12,365 bases of DNA from Anaerolineales bacterium. Its GTDB lineage: Bacteria > Chloroflexota > Anaerolineae > Anaerolineales > Villigracilaceae. Position numbers and translations under genes: made by a program. The DNA is taken from positions 1 to 12,365 of the forward strand of contig JANWWB010000158.1 of the NCBI GenBank assembly GCA_025056515.1, given 5' to 3'. Below the pieces are notes generated by a model. That model saw only the letters and a list, made by a program, of their open reading frames with translations. It did no database searches and was not told the origin of the DNA. This document shows, one piece after another, positions 1-6,641 of this stretch (position 1 is its first letter; each line of letters begins with the position of its first letter).

Positions 1-130
1 TGTCAATGACCCGACACTGTTGCAAATAGGCATGTATTACACCCTAGACCCCGTTCCCACGCCGGCCTCACCGCCGGGGAAATGAACGTCTCTCGTCTCG
101 GTTTCCACACAGAAGAAGAGGCACAATGCG

Positions 131-159
131 TGTAGGTCGGACAGATTGTCCGACCTACA
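131..159. repeat. Perfect 13-bp inverted repeat (REP/MITE-like palindrome)
   Basis: The left arm TGTAGGTCGGACA (131-143) and right arm TGTCCGACCTACA (147-159) are exact reverse complements separated by the loop GAT. It lies 65 bp beyond the stop codon of the Crp/Fnr gene, so in that transcript it would form a very stable hairpin. Neither side carries a run of T, which argues against a classical intrinsic terminator. A short dispersed palindromic element (REP or MITE fragment) or a factor-assisted 3'-end hairpin are the main alternatives. The symmetry is seen directly; the role is inferred. Confidence 0.75.
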
Positions 160-224
160 ATGTCAGGAGTCTCATCCCCTGAGCGGTAGAACAGCGGTCA
201 ATTTGGCCGTCGGGCGAAGACGAT

Positions 225-911
225 CTAATTCCACTGCCCTTGAGTCCATTGTTCGAGCAAAGTGCGGTCCGCAATCCGGATACGTCTGTTTTCGGTGCGG
301 ATGACGCCAGCGCGTTCCAACTCGCGGAGCGAACGGGCCACTACCTCCCGCACGGTTCCTAGCCGGGCGGCCATCTGTTCTTGGGTCAAGAGCGCCATCT
401 CCTCCTCGGGCAGATCACGAATCAAGCGCGCCAGGCGATGGGTAACCTGGTAGAAGGCCATTTCGCTCACCGTCTGTACCAGAATCCGCAGGTTTTGGCC
501 CAAGTTATAAATGACCTTTTGTGCAAATTCCGGGCTAAGACGTACCATCGAGCGCATACACTCAGGCTCCACCACCCACACCTGGCTGGTCTCGAGCGCC
601 TCGGCGTTGACCGGATTGCCGCGATTATCAAACACCGACACTTCGTTGAAGGTATCCCCCTCCAAGACCAGGCGGACAATATATTCCCGTCCTTGCGGGG
701 ACAGGCGGTAGAGTTTGATACAGCCCTTCCGCAAGATATGCAATCCAGCCGACTCTTCGCCTTCCAAGAAGATCACTTCACCGCGTCCATACTGGCGCAA
801 CACGGTGCAGGTCGCCACCCGATGTAATTCCGCCTCGTCCAAGTGATCGAAGTACAGATTACTTCGCAAGGCGCGCAGTTTCTCCGCCAGAGACACCTTC
901 AGGAGATGCAT
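225..911 (-). CDS. Crp/Fnr-family transcriptional regulator
   Basis: This 228-residue cytoplasmic DNA-binding regulator has the standard family length. Residues about 16-120 form the cyclic-nucleotide-binding-like beta roll (GEVIFLEGE, then LRKGCIKLYRL). A dimerisation helix follows at about 126-165, and a C-terminal winged helix-turn-helix at about 176-198 (TQEQMAARLGTVREVVARSL). The recognition helix keeps the Arg-Glu-x-x-x-Arg pattern of E. coli CRP (R188, E189, R193), so a TGTGA-like half-site is plausible. The phosphate-binding cassette reads FNEVSVFD and lacks the Arg-Ser pair that holds cAMP, so the ligand is unknown. No Fnr-type N-terminal cysteine cluster is present. I chose ATG 911, which has an AGG 8 nt upstream; a TTG at 923 in the same frame is possible. 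It starts just 24 bp after the membrane-protein stop codon, so the two genes are probably co-transcribed. Targets cannot be told from the sequence. Confidence 0.9.
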   Translation of the reverse strand: MHLLKVSLAEKLRALRSNLYFDHLDEAELHRVATCTVLRQYGRGEVIFLEGEESAGLHILRKGCIKLYRLSPQGREYIVRLVLEGDTFNEVSVFDNRGNPVNAEALETSQVWVVEPECMRSMVRLSPEFAQKVIYNLGQNLRILVQTVSEMAFYQVTHRLARLIRDLPEEEMALLTQEQMAARLGTVREVVARSLRELERAGVIRTENRRIRIADRTLLEQWTQGQWN

Positions 912-935
912 ACGTCCAACCAACCTGTTCGCTGG

Positions 936-1829
936 TTATCGAAGCAAGACCGCCGCCAGAGGAGCCGGGGCCTGAACTTGGAGACCACCACCCGCCTCTT
1001 GGGCCTTTTCCACCTCACGCGCCCATAGGTAGAGGCAAGTATGGTAGGCTGTCGCTGTGTAGGAGGTGATGACGGCAGAAAGCATAAGGACAACCCCGGC
1101 CACAAGGACACCCAGCCCAATGCCTGCCACCAGCCCGAAGGTCGAGGCGTCAGTCACGGTAATCATTCCCAGACCAATGCTGAAGCCCAGGCCAATGCCC
1201 AAAGCACCGAGCAAGAAATTGATCAGCCCATTGACGGCCCGCACGCCTACCGTGCTGATGCCGATCAGCAAGAGATTGTTCTTGACGATGTTTGCCACGC
1301 GCCGGACGGCCTCCTTGAGGCCGATGTCTTCAATCACCATGGCCGGCAGGATGAGAAAAGCTGCCTGTGTCCACACCACGTCTATCAGATTGGCCAAGGA
1401 ACTACGTACAGCCGATTGACGTCTCCCTTCCACCACCTTTTTGATCAAGTTCACTGCAGTGGCAACGGCCGCCAGGGTCAGCAAGTCGAAGAAATCACGC
1501 CGGACAATCGCCCAAGCTTTGGACATCCGTCCATCGCCCTCGGCCAGGTAGCCGTAAATCAGATAGACAGTCATCGCCGAGAAAACGTAACTGACCATGA
1601 ACTGAACAAAAATCATGATGGCGCTCAACACGAACAGCACAACTTGTCCGAGCAAGTTACTCTCTTGCACGGTCAAGAACCCAGCCACCAGCACGAGCGG
1701 GATGAAGACAAGCGAGACAAAAAAACCGGCAAAGAGAGCAAAAACGGACGGCTGGATCAGGTCGGGGTCTTTGCGCGCCATGCTCCAAGCTTGTATGAGA
1801 AAAGACCACCCGCGGCGAAATGAATCCAT
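936..1829 (-). CDS. Multi-pass membrane protein, DUF6159-like
   Basis: This 297-residue predicted integral membrane protein has no known biochemical function. The N-terminus (MDSFRRGWSFLIQAWSMARK) is a short amphipathic, basic stretch. Hydrophobic segments follow at roughly 25-52, 60-95, 112-130, 150-166, 185-222 and 232-256. The pattern FxRGW near the start and LPAMVIEDIGLKEAVRR in the middle resemble DUF6159 proteins; I make that assignment from memory and hold it loosely. Two segments (about 208-225 and 232-248) are glycine-zipper-like, with Gly every two to four residues, as in tightly packed transmembrane helices. An in-frame ATG at 1895 would add 22 residues, but it lies inside the upstream palindrome and promoter. 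ATG 1829 has a clear AAAGGAG 9 nt upstream and is preferred. The Crp/Fnr gene follows at once, suggesting the pair work or are regulated together. Confidence 0.75.
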   Translation of the reverse strand: MDSFRRGWSFLIQAWSMARKDPDLIQPSVFALFAGFFVSLVFIPLVLVAGFLTVQESNLLGQVVLFVLSAIMIFVQFMVSYVFSAMTVYLIYGYLAEGDGRMSKAWAIVRRDFFDLLTLAAVATAVNLIKKVVEGRRQSAVRSSLANLIDVVWTQAAFLILPAMVIEDIGLKEAVRRVANIVKNNLLLIGISTVGVRAVNGLINFLLGALGIGLGFSIGLGMITVTDASTFGLVAGIGLGVLVAGVVLMLSAVITSYTATAYHTCLYLWAREVEKAQEAGGGLQVQAPAPLAAVLLR

Positions 1830-1860
1830 CAGATATGCTCCTTTCAAAATAAGACAAAGT

Positions 1861-1898
1861 TGATACAAATTATACTCCCTTTGGAACGTTTCCAAAGG
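1861..1898 (-). promoter_or_regulatory. Predicted sigma70-like promoter of the membrane protein/Crp unit
   Basis: A perfect -10 hexamer TATAAT lies at 1874-1869 on the minus strand, with the expected start of transcription near 1862-1861. This gives a leader of about 32 nt ending in the AAAGGAG ribosome-binding site of the membrane-protein gene. No good -35 is present: TTTGGA at 16 bp or TTGGAA at 15 bp are the best candidates. Both lie inside the palindrome at 1878-1898, which suggests repression or activator dependence. The promoter itself is inferred. Confidence 0.55.
1878..1898. promoter_or_regulatory. Perfect 9-3-9 palindrome, candidate operator
   Basis: The arms CCTTTGGAA (1878-1886) and TTCCAAAGG (1890-1898) are exact reverse complements around CGT. 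The element overlaps the -35 position of a TATAAT promoter, the classic location for a repressor site. The TTGGAA-centred symmetry around a CG resembles LacI-family operators, but no such regulator gene is in the window. It also lies 8 bp after the methyltransferase stop codon and could form an RNA hairpin. The following bases are GAGTATAATTTG, not a T-run, so an intrinsic terminator is unlikely. It does not match the TGTGA half-site expected for the nearby Crp/Fnr protein. Confidence 0.6.
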
Positions 1899-1906
1899 CG
1901 TCCTGC

Positions 1907-2563
1907 CTAAGCAATCCTCCGTTCGTCCCTGAAAGCCAAGATGAGCCCATCTCGCAAGGGGAGCAGGGTGGTCTTCCAGCGGGGATCGTGGGTCAACAGG
2001 CGGGTTAGGGTCTGGATGCCACGGGTCGAGTCAGAGCGGTCAGCGGGGTCGAAAATCCGCCCACTCCAGAGCATATTATCGGCAATCAACAAGCCGCCCG
2101 GACGGAGTTTCGTGACGATGACCTCCAACGCGGCCGGGTAGTCCTCCTTATCGATGTCCAGGAAAATCAAGTCGAAGAGGCCGGGCGTCTCACGCAGGGT
2201 GGTAACCGCCTCGCCAATCACATATCGAACCACTTCACTTACCCCCAAGCGCTCTAGGTGCAAGCGCGCTTGTTGTGAAAGGTTGGCATCCCAAACGACA
2301 TGCCAAACCTCGCCACCGCCGTTTTCTTGCACACCCTGGGCGAACCAGGCTGTTGAATACCCGAAACCGGAACCCAGCTCGAAAACGCGTCGGGCGTTCA
2401 TCAAGCGCGTGATTTGATAACAGAAATAGCCGCAGACCGGCCCAATAATCGGGAAACGATGTTGGCGAGCGTATTCCTCCATCGCCTGCAGTTCAGGCGG
2501 CCGCGGCGGAACCAAGCTTTCGAGATACTGATTGAGATAGTCCGGCAAGAGAGAAACGTCCAT
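1907..2563 (-). CDS. Class I SAM-dependent O-methyltransferase (caffeoyl-CoA/catechol OMT type)
   Basis: This 218-residue soluble enzyme has the normal length for bacterial cation-dependent O-methyltransferases (Methyltransf_3 family), which transfer a methyl group from S-adenosylmethionine to catechol-like hydroxyls. The SAM-binding motif I is FELGSGFGYS (61-70). The metal-site block DLIFLDIDKEDY (131-142) and the DNMLWSG block (162-168) supply the expected acidic and Asn ligands (D136, D162, N163). In the motif II region, where family members usually have an acidic residue contacting the SAM ribose, the sequence reads VVWDANLSQQAR (89-100), with Trp next to Asp; this may be a small shift rather than a loss. 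ATG 2563 has AGGAAGG 8 nt upstream. The gene lies 142 bp after priA and 77 bp before the membrane-protein start. The natural substrate cannot be predicted; an unrelated housekeeping role is possible. Confidence 0.88.
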   Translation of the reverse strand: MDVSLLPDYLNQYLESLVPPRPPELQAMEEYARQHRFPIIGPVCGYFCYQITRLMNARRVFELGSGFGYSTAWFAQGVQENGGGEVWHVVWDANLSQQARLHLERLGVSEVVRYVIGEAVTTLRETPGLFDLIFLDIDKEDYPAALEVIVTKLRPGGLLIADNMLWSGRIFDPADRSDSTRGIQTLTRLLTHDPRWKTTLLPLRDGLILAFRDERRIA

Positions 2564-2705
2564 TTGATTGACCTTCCTACTAAACTTTCCAGAAGCGACC
2601 TAGGTGGATTTCCAAGAGGAGACAACCCTGGTGCATGCAAGACCTGCAAAGCAGATTGGGAGCAACGCATCCAACAGGCTGGCTGGGCGAGCCGCAGAGG
2701 TCATC

Positions 2706-5204
2706 CTACAAAAGCGAGACAGGTTCGACCTCTACGCGCCAATCGTCCAGGCGCAATGAGCGGAGAAGAATCTCCGGGCGAGGGCCGCGCACCAGGAGAT
2801 GCCAACGATAGAGGCGTTCCAGACGGGCGAAGAAACACGGCGCCGGCCCGATGAGATGAATCTGACGATGCCCTCCGGCGACAATTTGGCTCTGGATTTT
2901 TTCAGCCAGACGGCGCGCTTCAGCCTCGGCCTTAGCGGGGTCTAGATGTCGGTACTCCAGGCGAATCAAACGAGCAAAGGGCGGATACCCTAGACGACGG
3001 CGTTGTTCCAGTTCGCGCGCGTAGAAGCCGGCAACATCGTGATGTGCTGCCGCTTGCAAGACATAATGCTCCGGCTGAAAAGTCTGGAGCAGGACACGTC
3101 CGCCGCGCTCCGAGCGTCCCGCCCGTCCGGCGACCTGGGTCAAGACGCTAAAAGTCCGCTCGGCGGCAAACGGGTCGGGAAGATTGAGGCCGACTTCGGC
3201 CAAGACAACTCCCACCAGGGTCACCAACGGCAGGTCGAGGCCTTTGGCCAGCATTTGAGTTCCGATGAGCACGTCGGCGCGATGGGAAGCAAAATGGGAC
3301 AGGATGACTTCATGAGCACCCTTGCGGCGGGTGGTCTCCCAATCCCAACGCAGGGTGCGCACAGTAGGAAAGAGCGCTTTGACTTCTGCTTCGACTTTTT
3401 CGCTCCCCAAGCCATAGGCGCGAATGGTCCGACTGCCGCAAGCCGGGCAGGCAGAGAACATCTTGCGTTGATAGTTGCAATGATGACAAGTCAGAAGTTC
3501 CGTCCCCTGCGCTTCTGCAAAAGCCGCATCGGTATGCAAGGTCAGCGGCACATCGCAATTGGGGCAACGGGTAACAAAGCCACACTCGCGACAGAACACA
3601 TACGTCGCCGAGCCGCGGCGGTTGAGGAAGAGAATCGCCTGCTCACCATGCGCCAAGACCTCGGCAAGCGCCTCCTGCAGAGGACGGCTGAAGATGGAAC
3701 GATTGCCGCTTTTGAGTTCTTCCCGCATATCCACGATCTGCACGGTTGGTAACGCCCGTCCCTCGACCCGTTCGGGCAATTCCAGCCGGATAAGGCGTCT
3801 CAACTCGGCTCGGCTCTCGGGTGGTCGAAGGGTCGCCTGCGAGGTCTGCTGTGCCTCGTATTGCTGCACAATGGTCGGAGTGGCCGAACCGAGAATACAA
3901 ACGGCACCACATAGACGGGCATACTGTCGGGCGGCGGTCACAGCGTGATAGAAGGGTGGTTCCGACTGGTAGTAAGAAGTATCGTGACACTCATCGAGGA
4001 CAATCAAACCGATTTCGGGCAACGGGACAAAGAGTGCCGAGCGCGGTCCGATGACCACTTTGAGAAGGCCTTGGCGGGCGCGTCGCCAGGTATCATAACG
4101 CTCACCGTCTGAGAGTTGCGAATGGAGCAACCCCACCTGCCCAGGGAAGCGCGCCAAGAAGCGGCGCACCGTCTGCGGCGTGAGGGCTATCTCGGGAACA
4201 AGGACAAGCGCTCCGCGTCCCTGGCGGATGACTTCTTCGACCGCACGCAAATAAAGTTCGGTCTTTCCCGAACCGGTCACGCCGTGGAGCAGAAAGTCTG
4301 TCGGGTGACTATGTAAGGCAAGACGGATGCGTTCCCAGGCAGCTTGTTGGTCAGCCGTCAGCTCAAAGGAAAGAGGAGCGGGTTCTTGGCCGGTTTGATG
4401 TGCCAGAGGGTCGCGCCAGAACTCTCCTTCGCCGAGCAAGACCAAGCCGCGTTCTTGCAATTCCTGCAAGTCGTCCGGCGTACAGCCGCTTTCAGCATAG
4501 ACCCAGGAGACATTTACCGGCTGTTTTTCGCCCATCAGAAAACGCAATGCCGCCTGACGACGTCTCAAGACTGCCTCGTTGCGACTCAAGTTCGGAAGAG
4601 CGGCTTCGGCTTCCTGCGGCGATACAATCAGTTGTGCCGTGCGAACATAGCGGGGACGCACACGCGGCGGCGGGAGGACCGACTGAGCCGTCAGCACGCC
4701 GCGCCGGAGCAGCGCTTGCGCCGTCTTGCGCCAATCCACGTTTTTGAAATGTCGGTCAATTTGCCGAGCTCGCAGGGGTCCCTTTTCAGCAAGTAAACCG
4801 ATCAACCGACGCTGGATGACAGACAAGCGACCATCTTCAAGGGTCGCGGGTCGATCTTCTCGGAGAGAATAAAGCGTATCGGCTTGTTGCCCAAGGCCCG
4901 TGGGCAACATCAGGCCAACCATCGCTGCCAATGGGGCGAGGAAGTGTTCGGCCATCCAACGCGCCAGAGCGATTTGTGCAGGCGTGAGGACAGGGAACGG
5001 ATCAAGCACTTCCAAGATCGGTTTAGGTTCGGGCACAGACGGCTCGGCCAGCAAGTCAAGAACCACCCCCTGCACCGTCTGCCGCCCAAACGGGACGACG
5101 ACCAGATACCCTGCTCCAACCCGGCCGGCCAAAGATGCGGGGATAAGATAATCGAATTCTCCAGCCACAGCCGGTAAGTTGACGGCCACGCGCGCATAGG
5201 TCAT
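2706..5204 (-). CDS. priA: Primosomal protein N', replication restart helicase PriA
   Basis: This 832-residue superfamily 2 3'-to-5' DNA helicase recognises stalled or collapsed forks and reloads the replicative helicase. The N-terminal 3'-DNA-binding domain starts TYARVAVNLPAVAGEFDYL. Walker A is GVTGSGKTE (308-316) and the DExH box reads DECH (404-407), where many PriA proteins have DEEH. The zinc-binding region carries eight cysteines at 538, 541, 547, 550, 573, 576, 586 and 589, with a spacer of about 22 residues between the two groups. Helicase motifs V and VI are visible (GTQMLAKGLDLP; QVAGRAGR). The reading frame continues to a TTG at 5234, but homologous N-termini begin close to ATG 5204 and a promoter places its predicted +1 there, so I start at 5204. 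There is no usual ribosome-binding site for that ATG. Length and motifs are complete, so a functional enzyme is expected. Confidence 0.97.
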   Translation of the reverse strand: MTYARVAVNLPAVAGEFDYLIPASLAGRVGAGYLVVVPFGRQTVQGVVLDLLAEPSVPEPKPILEVLDPFPVLTPAQIALARWMAEHFLAPLAAMVGLMLPTGLGQQADTLYSLREDRPATLEDGRLSVIQRRLIGLLAEKGPLRARQIDRHFKNVDWRKTAQALLRRGVLTAQSVLPPPRVRPRYVRTAQLIVSPQEAEAALPNLSRNEAVLRRRQAALRFLMGEKQPVNVSWVYAESGCTPDDLQELQERGLVLLGEGEFWRDPLAHQTGQEPAPLSFELTADQQAAWERIRLALHSHPTDFLLHGVTGSGKTELYLRAVEEVIRQGRGALVLVPEIALTPQTVRRFLARFPGQVGLLHSQLSDGERYDTWRRARQGLLKVVIGPRSALFVPLPEIGLIVLDECHDTSYYQSEPPFYHAVTAARQYARLCGAVCILGSATPTIVQQYEAQQTSQATLRPPESRAELRRLIRLELPERVEGRALPTVQIVDMREELKSGNRSIFSRPLQEALAEVLAHGEQAILFLNRRGSATYVFCRECGFVTRCPNCDVPLTLHTDAAFAEAQGTELLTCHHCNYQRKMFSACPACGSRTIRAYGLGSEKVEAEVKALFPTVRTLRWDWETTRRKGAHEVILSHFASHRADVLIGTQMLAKGLDLPLVTLVGVVLAEVGLNLPDPFAAERTFSVLTQVAGRAGRSERGGRVLLQTFQPEHYVLQAAAHHDVAGFYARELEQRRRLGYPPFARLIRLEYRHLDPAKAEAEARRLAEKIQSQIVAGGHRQIHLIGPAPCFFARLERLYRWHLLVRGPRPEILLRSLRLDDWRVEVEPVSLL

Positions 5205-5239
5205 GCTGTGATTATAAACGCGTTCCCCTCTCAACCCAA
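5204..5239 (-). promoter_or_regulatory. Predicted priA promoter giving a leaderless mRNA
   Basis: On the minus strand TTGGGT (5239-5234) is followed, after exactly 17 bp, by a perfect TATAAT (5216-5211). With the hexamer at -12 to -7, position +1 is 5204, the A of the priA ATG. The absence of a Shine-Dalgarno sequence before that ATG fits leaderless translation. The boxes are seen directly; their activity is inferred. Confidence 0.6.
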
Positions 5240-5254
5240 CAGCAAGGGAAACAT
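5231..5254 (-). other. Seven-codon ORF with strong ribosome-binding site between GH4 and priA
   Basis: Immediately after the GH4 stop codon is AGGAGG, then three bases, then ATG at 5254. The frame reads MFPLLLG and stops with TGA at 5233-5231. That TGA overlaps the in-frame TTG at 5234, the most upstream start possible for priA, giving a TTGA junction. It could be a translational-coupling leader peptide or the relic of a deleted gene start. The short spacing and tiny size leave it unproven. Confidence 0.25.
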
Positions 5255-5264
5255 ATTCCTCCTG

Positions 5265-6641
5265 TTAATGCCATTCACCCACATACTGCCGATGGACGTG
5301 CAAATAAGCATCCACCAGGGAGCGGGCGCGCGAATAGGAGAGTACCAGCGGGTGCGCCATTAAGGCTTCAATTGCTCGTTGACGAGATTTTTCCTGCACG
5401 GCCTGGACGGTCAGACGCTCGTAGAGTTTCACGGCACGCATCAGCCCCAATTGCGGCTCGGGAACTTCTCCTACTGGCAGCACATGGATACCTTCCCCAT
5501 CCACCCGGCAAGAGACTTCGACCACATCGGTCTCCCCCATCCCGACAATTGCGCCCTGATTAGGGACATTGATGGCCACGTGTAGGGGTTCGTTTTTGGT
5601 CAATGCTTCGATAAGCGAGAGCGCCACACCGGCGTATCCCTCACCGGCTTCAGCAGGGATCTCGGAGTCAAAGATCAGGTTGCGGTCAGCTTCCTCGATG
5701 GACGGCCCACCATAGGCGTAGTGCATGTACGTAGCGCCGCGGCGCCGTTCATAGCCGAAGTAACAGCGCAAAGCGCGCTCGGGATTGCGGGCGATATCGA
5801 TCTCTTCGAGTTGCTCCAGCAAACGGCGGTTGAGTTCAAAGATTTCTTCGCCTCGCGTCTTCGGCTCGGCTAGCAAGGCAGCAACGGCCCTCTCGGCATA
5901 GTAGTAATAGTACAGATACTCATTCAAGAACATGCCCATGTGACGGACCAATTCCGGCTCGAAGGCAGCTTGGGCATGGCGTAGAAATCCATCATCTGCT
6001 AATAAGCCGGGCAACACATCTTGCCCATCCACCCAAGCACGGCGCGCCCAAGAAAGATGATTGAGACCGAAGACCTCCGTCTGCACTTGTTGGGACGAGA
6101 CTCCTAACCAGTCGGCCACGCTGTGTTGGGCGGCATTCGCTCCATCGCAAATCCCTACGATGCGCGTGAAGCCGGCATCACGCACTGCCTGAGTGACCAG
6201 GCCGGCCGGATTGGTAAAGTTGAACATCCATGCCTCGGGACTGACTTCTTGCAAGAGACGGGCATAGTCCAAAATGGCCGGAATACTGCGCAAGGCCATT
6301 GCAAAACCGGCCGGGCCGGTCGTCTCCTGACCCAGAACACCATGCTGCAAAGCGATGCGCTCATCGAGGGCACGCCCCTGCTCGAAGCCTGGGCGGATAG
6401 TCGTCACAACATGAGCAGCACCGGTCAGCGCCTGGCGGGCATCGGTAGTGATCGTCAGGCGGAAGGGCTCGTCGGCACGGCGGACAAGTTCTTGGCAAAT
6501 CGCGCCGATGAGAGACAGCTTGTGTTCGTCCACATCCATCAGGCAGAGTTCCTCTAGCCCGATGCGCTCCTGCCAGCGCAGGACGGTCATGACAAAGAGG
6601 GGGGAGCGGACGCCTCTGCCGCCGATGACGGTCAGTTTCAT
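5265..6641 (-). CDS. GH4 family NAD/Mn-dependent glycosidase, probable 6-phospho-beta-glucosidase
   Basis: This 458-residue cytoplasmic enzyme is full length for glycoside hydrolase family 4, which cleaves glycosides by NAD-assisted oxidation and elimination rather than by acid hydrolysis. The Rossmann start is MKLTVIGGRGVRSPLF (1-16). The GQETTGPAGF block (104-113) and NFTNPAGLVTQ (141-151) are typical of the LicH-like 6-phospho-beta-glucosidase branch. The metal-binding Cys165 lies in GICDGANAAQ and the metal-binding His195 in GLNHLSW. The CD sequence after GI differs from the CH of alpha-galactosidases and fits phospho-glycosidases, but substrate assignment from this motif is indicative only. 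A run of five tyrosines (244-248) lies where the catalytic tyrosine region is expected. ATG 6641 has AGGAGG 7 nt upstream and overlaps the kinase stop codon as ATGA; upstream in-frame starts lie inside the kinase and are rejected. A 6-phospho-alpha-glucosidase or non-phosphorylated substrate remains possible. Confidence 0.88.
   Translation of the reverse strand: MKLTVIGGRGVRSPLFVMTVLRWQERIGLEELCLMDVDEHKLSLIGAICQELVRRADEPFRLTITTDARQALTGAAHVVTTIRPGFEQGRALDERIALQHGVLGQETTGPAGFAMALRSIPAILDYARLLQEVSPEAWMFNFTNPAGLVTQAVRDAGFTRIVGICDGANAAQHSVADWLGVSSQQVQTEVFGLNHLSWARRAWVDGQDVLPGLLADDGFLRHAQAAFEPELVRHMGMFLNEYLYYYYYAERAVAALLAEPKTRGEEIFELNRRLLEQLEEIDIARNPERALRCYFGYERRRGATYMHYAYGGPSIEEADRNLIFDSEIPAEAGEGYAGVALSLIEALTKNEPLHVAINVPNQGAIVGMGETDVVEVSCRVDGEGIHVLPVGEVPEPQLGLMRAVKLYERLTVQAVQEKSRQRAIEALMAHPLVLSYSRARSLVDAYLHVHRQYVGEWH

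Noticed and set aside
1..30. Possible insertion-sequence terminus at the window start (TGTCAATGACCCGACA)
   Set aside because: It feels IS-like and has a short TGTC/GACA symmetry, but there is no transposase, matching inverted terminus or target duplication in the window.
1..33. Possible start of a minus-strand gene (ATG at 33, open to the window edge, AGGGTG 7-8 nt upstream)
   Set aside because: Only 11 codons are visible (MPICNSVGSLT), which is too few to separate from chance. Sequence beyond position 1 is needed.
1041..1823. 260-codon open frame on the plus strand
   Set aside because: It lies wholly antisense to the membrane-protein gene. Its translation is a low-complexity mix rich in His, Gln and Asp with no domain pattern, typical of a shadow frame in GC-rich DNA.
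2564..2705. Gap between priA and the methyltransferase examined for a promoter or terminator
   Set aside because: Only a weak CTGC-TTT-GCAG hairpin and no convincing -35/-10 pair were seen. Nothing is strong enough to annotate beyond the ribosome-binding site.
3003..3752. 249-codon plus-strand open frame
   Set aside because: It is antisense to the zinc-binding and helicase part of priA, which is clearly real. There is no recognisable motif or ribosome-binding site.
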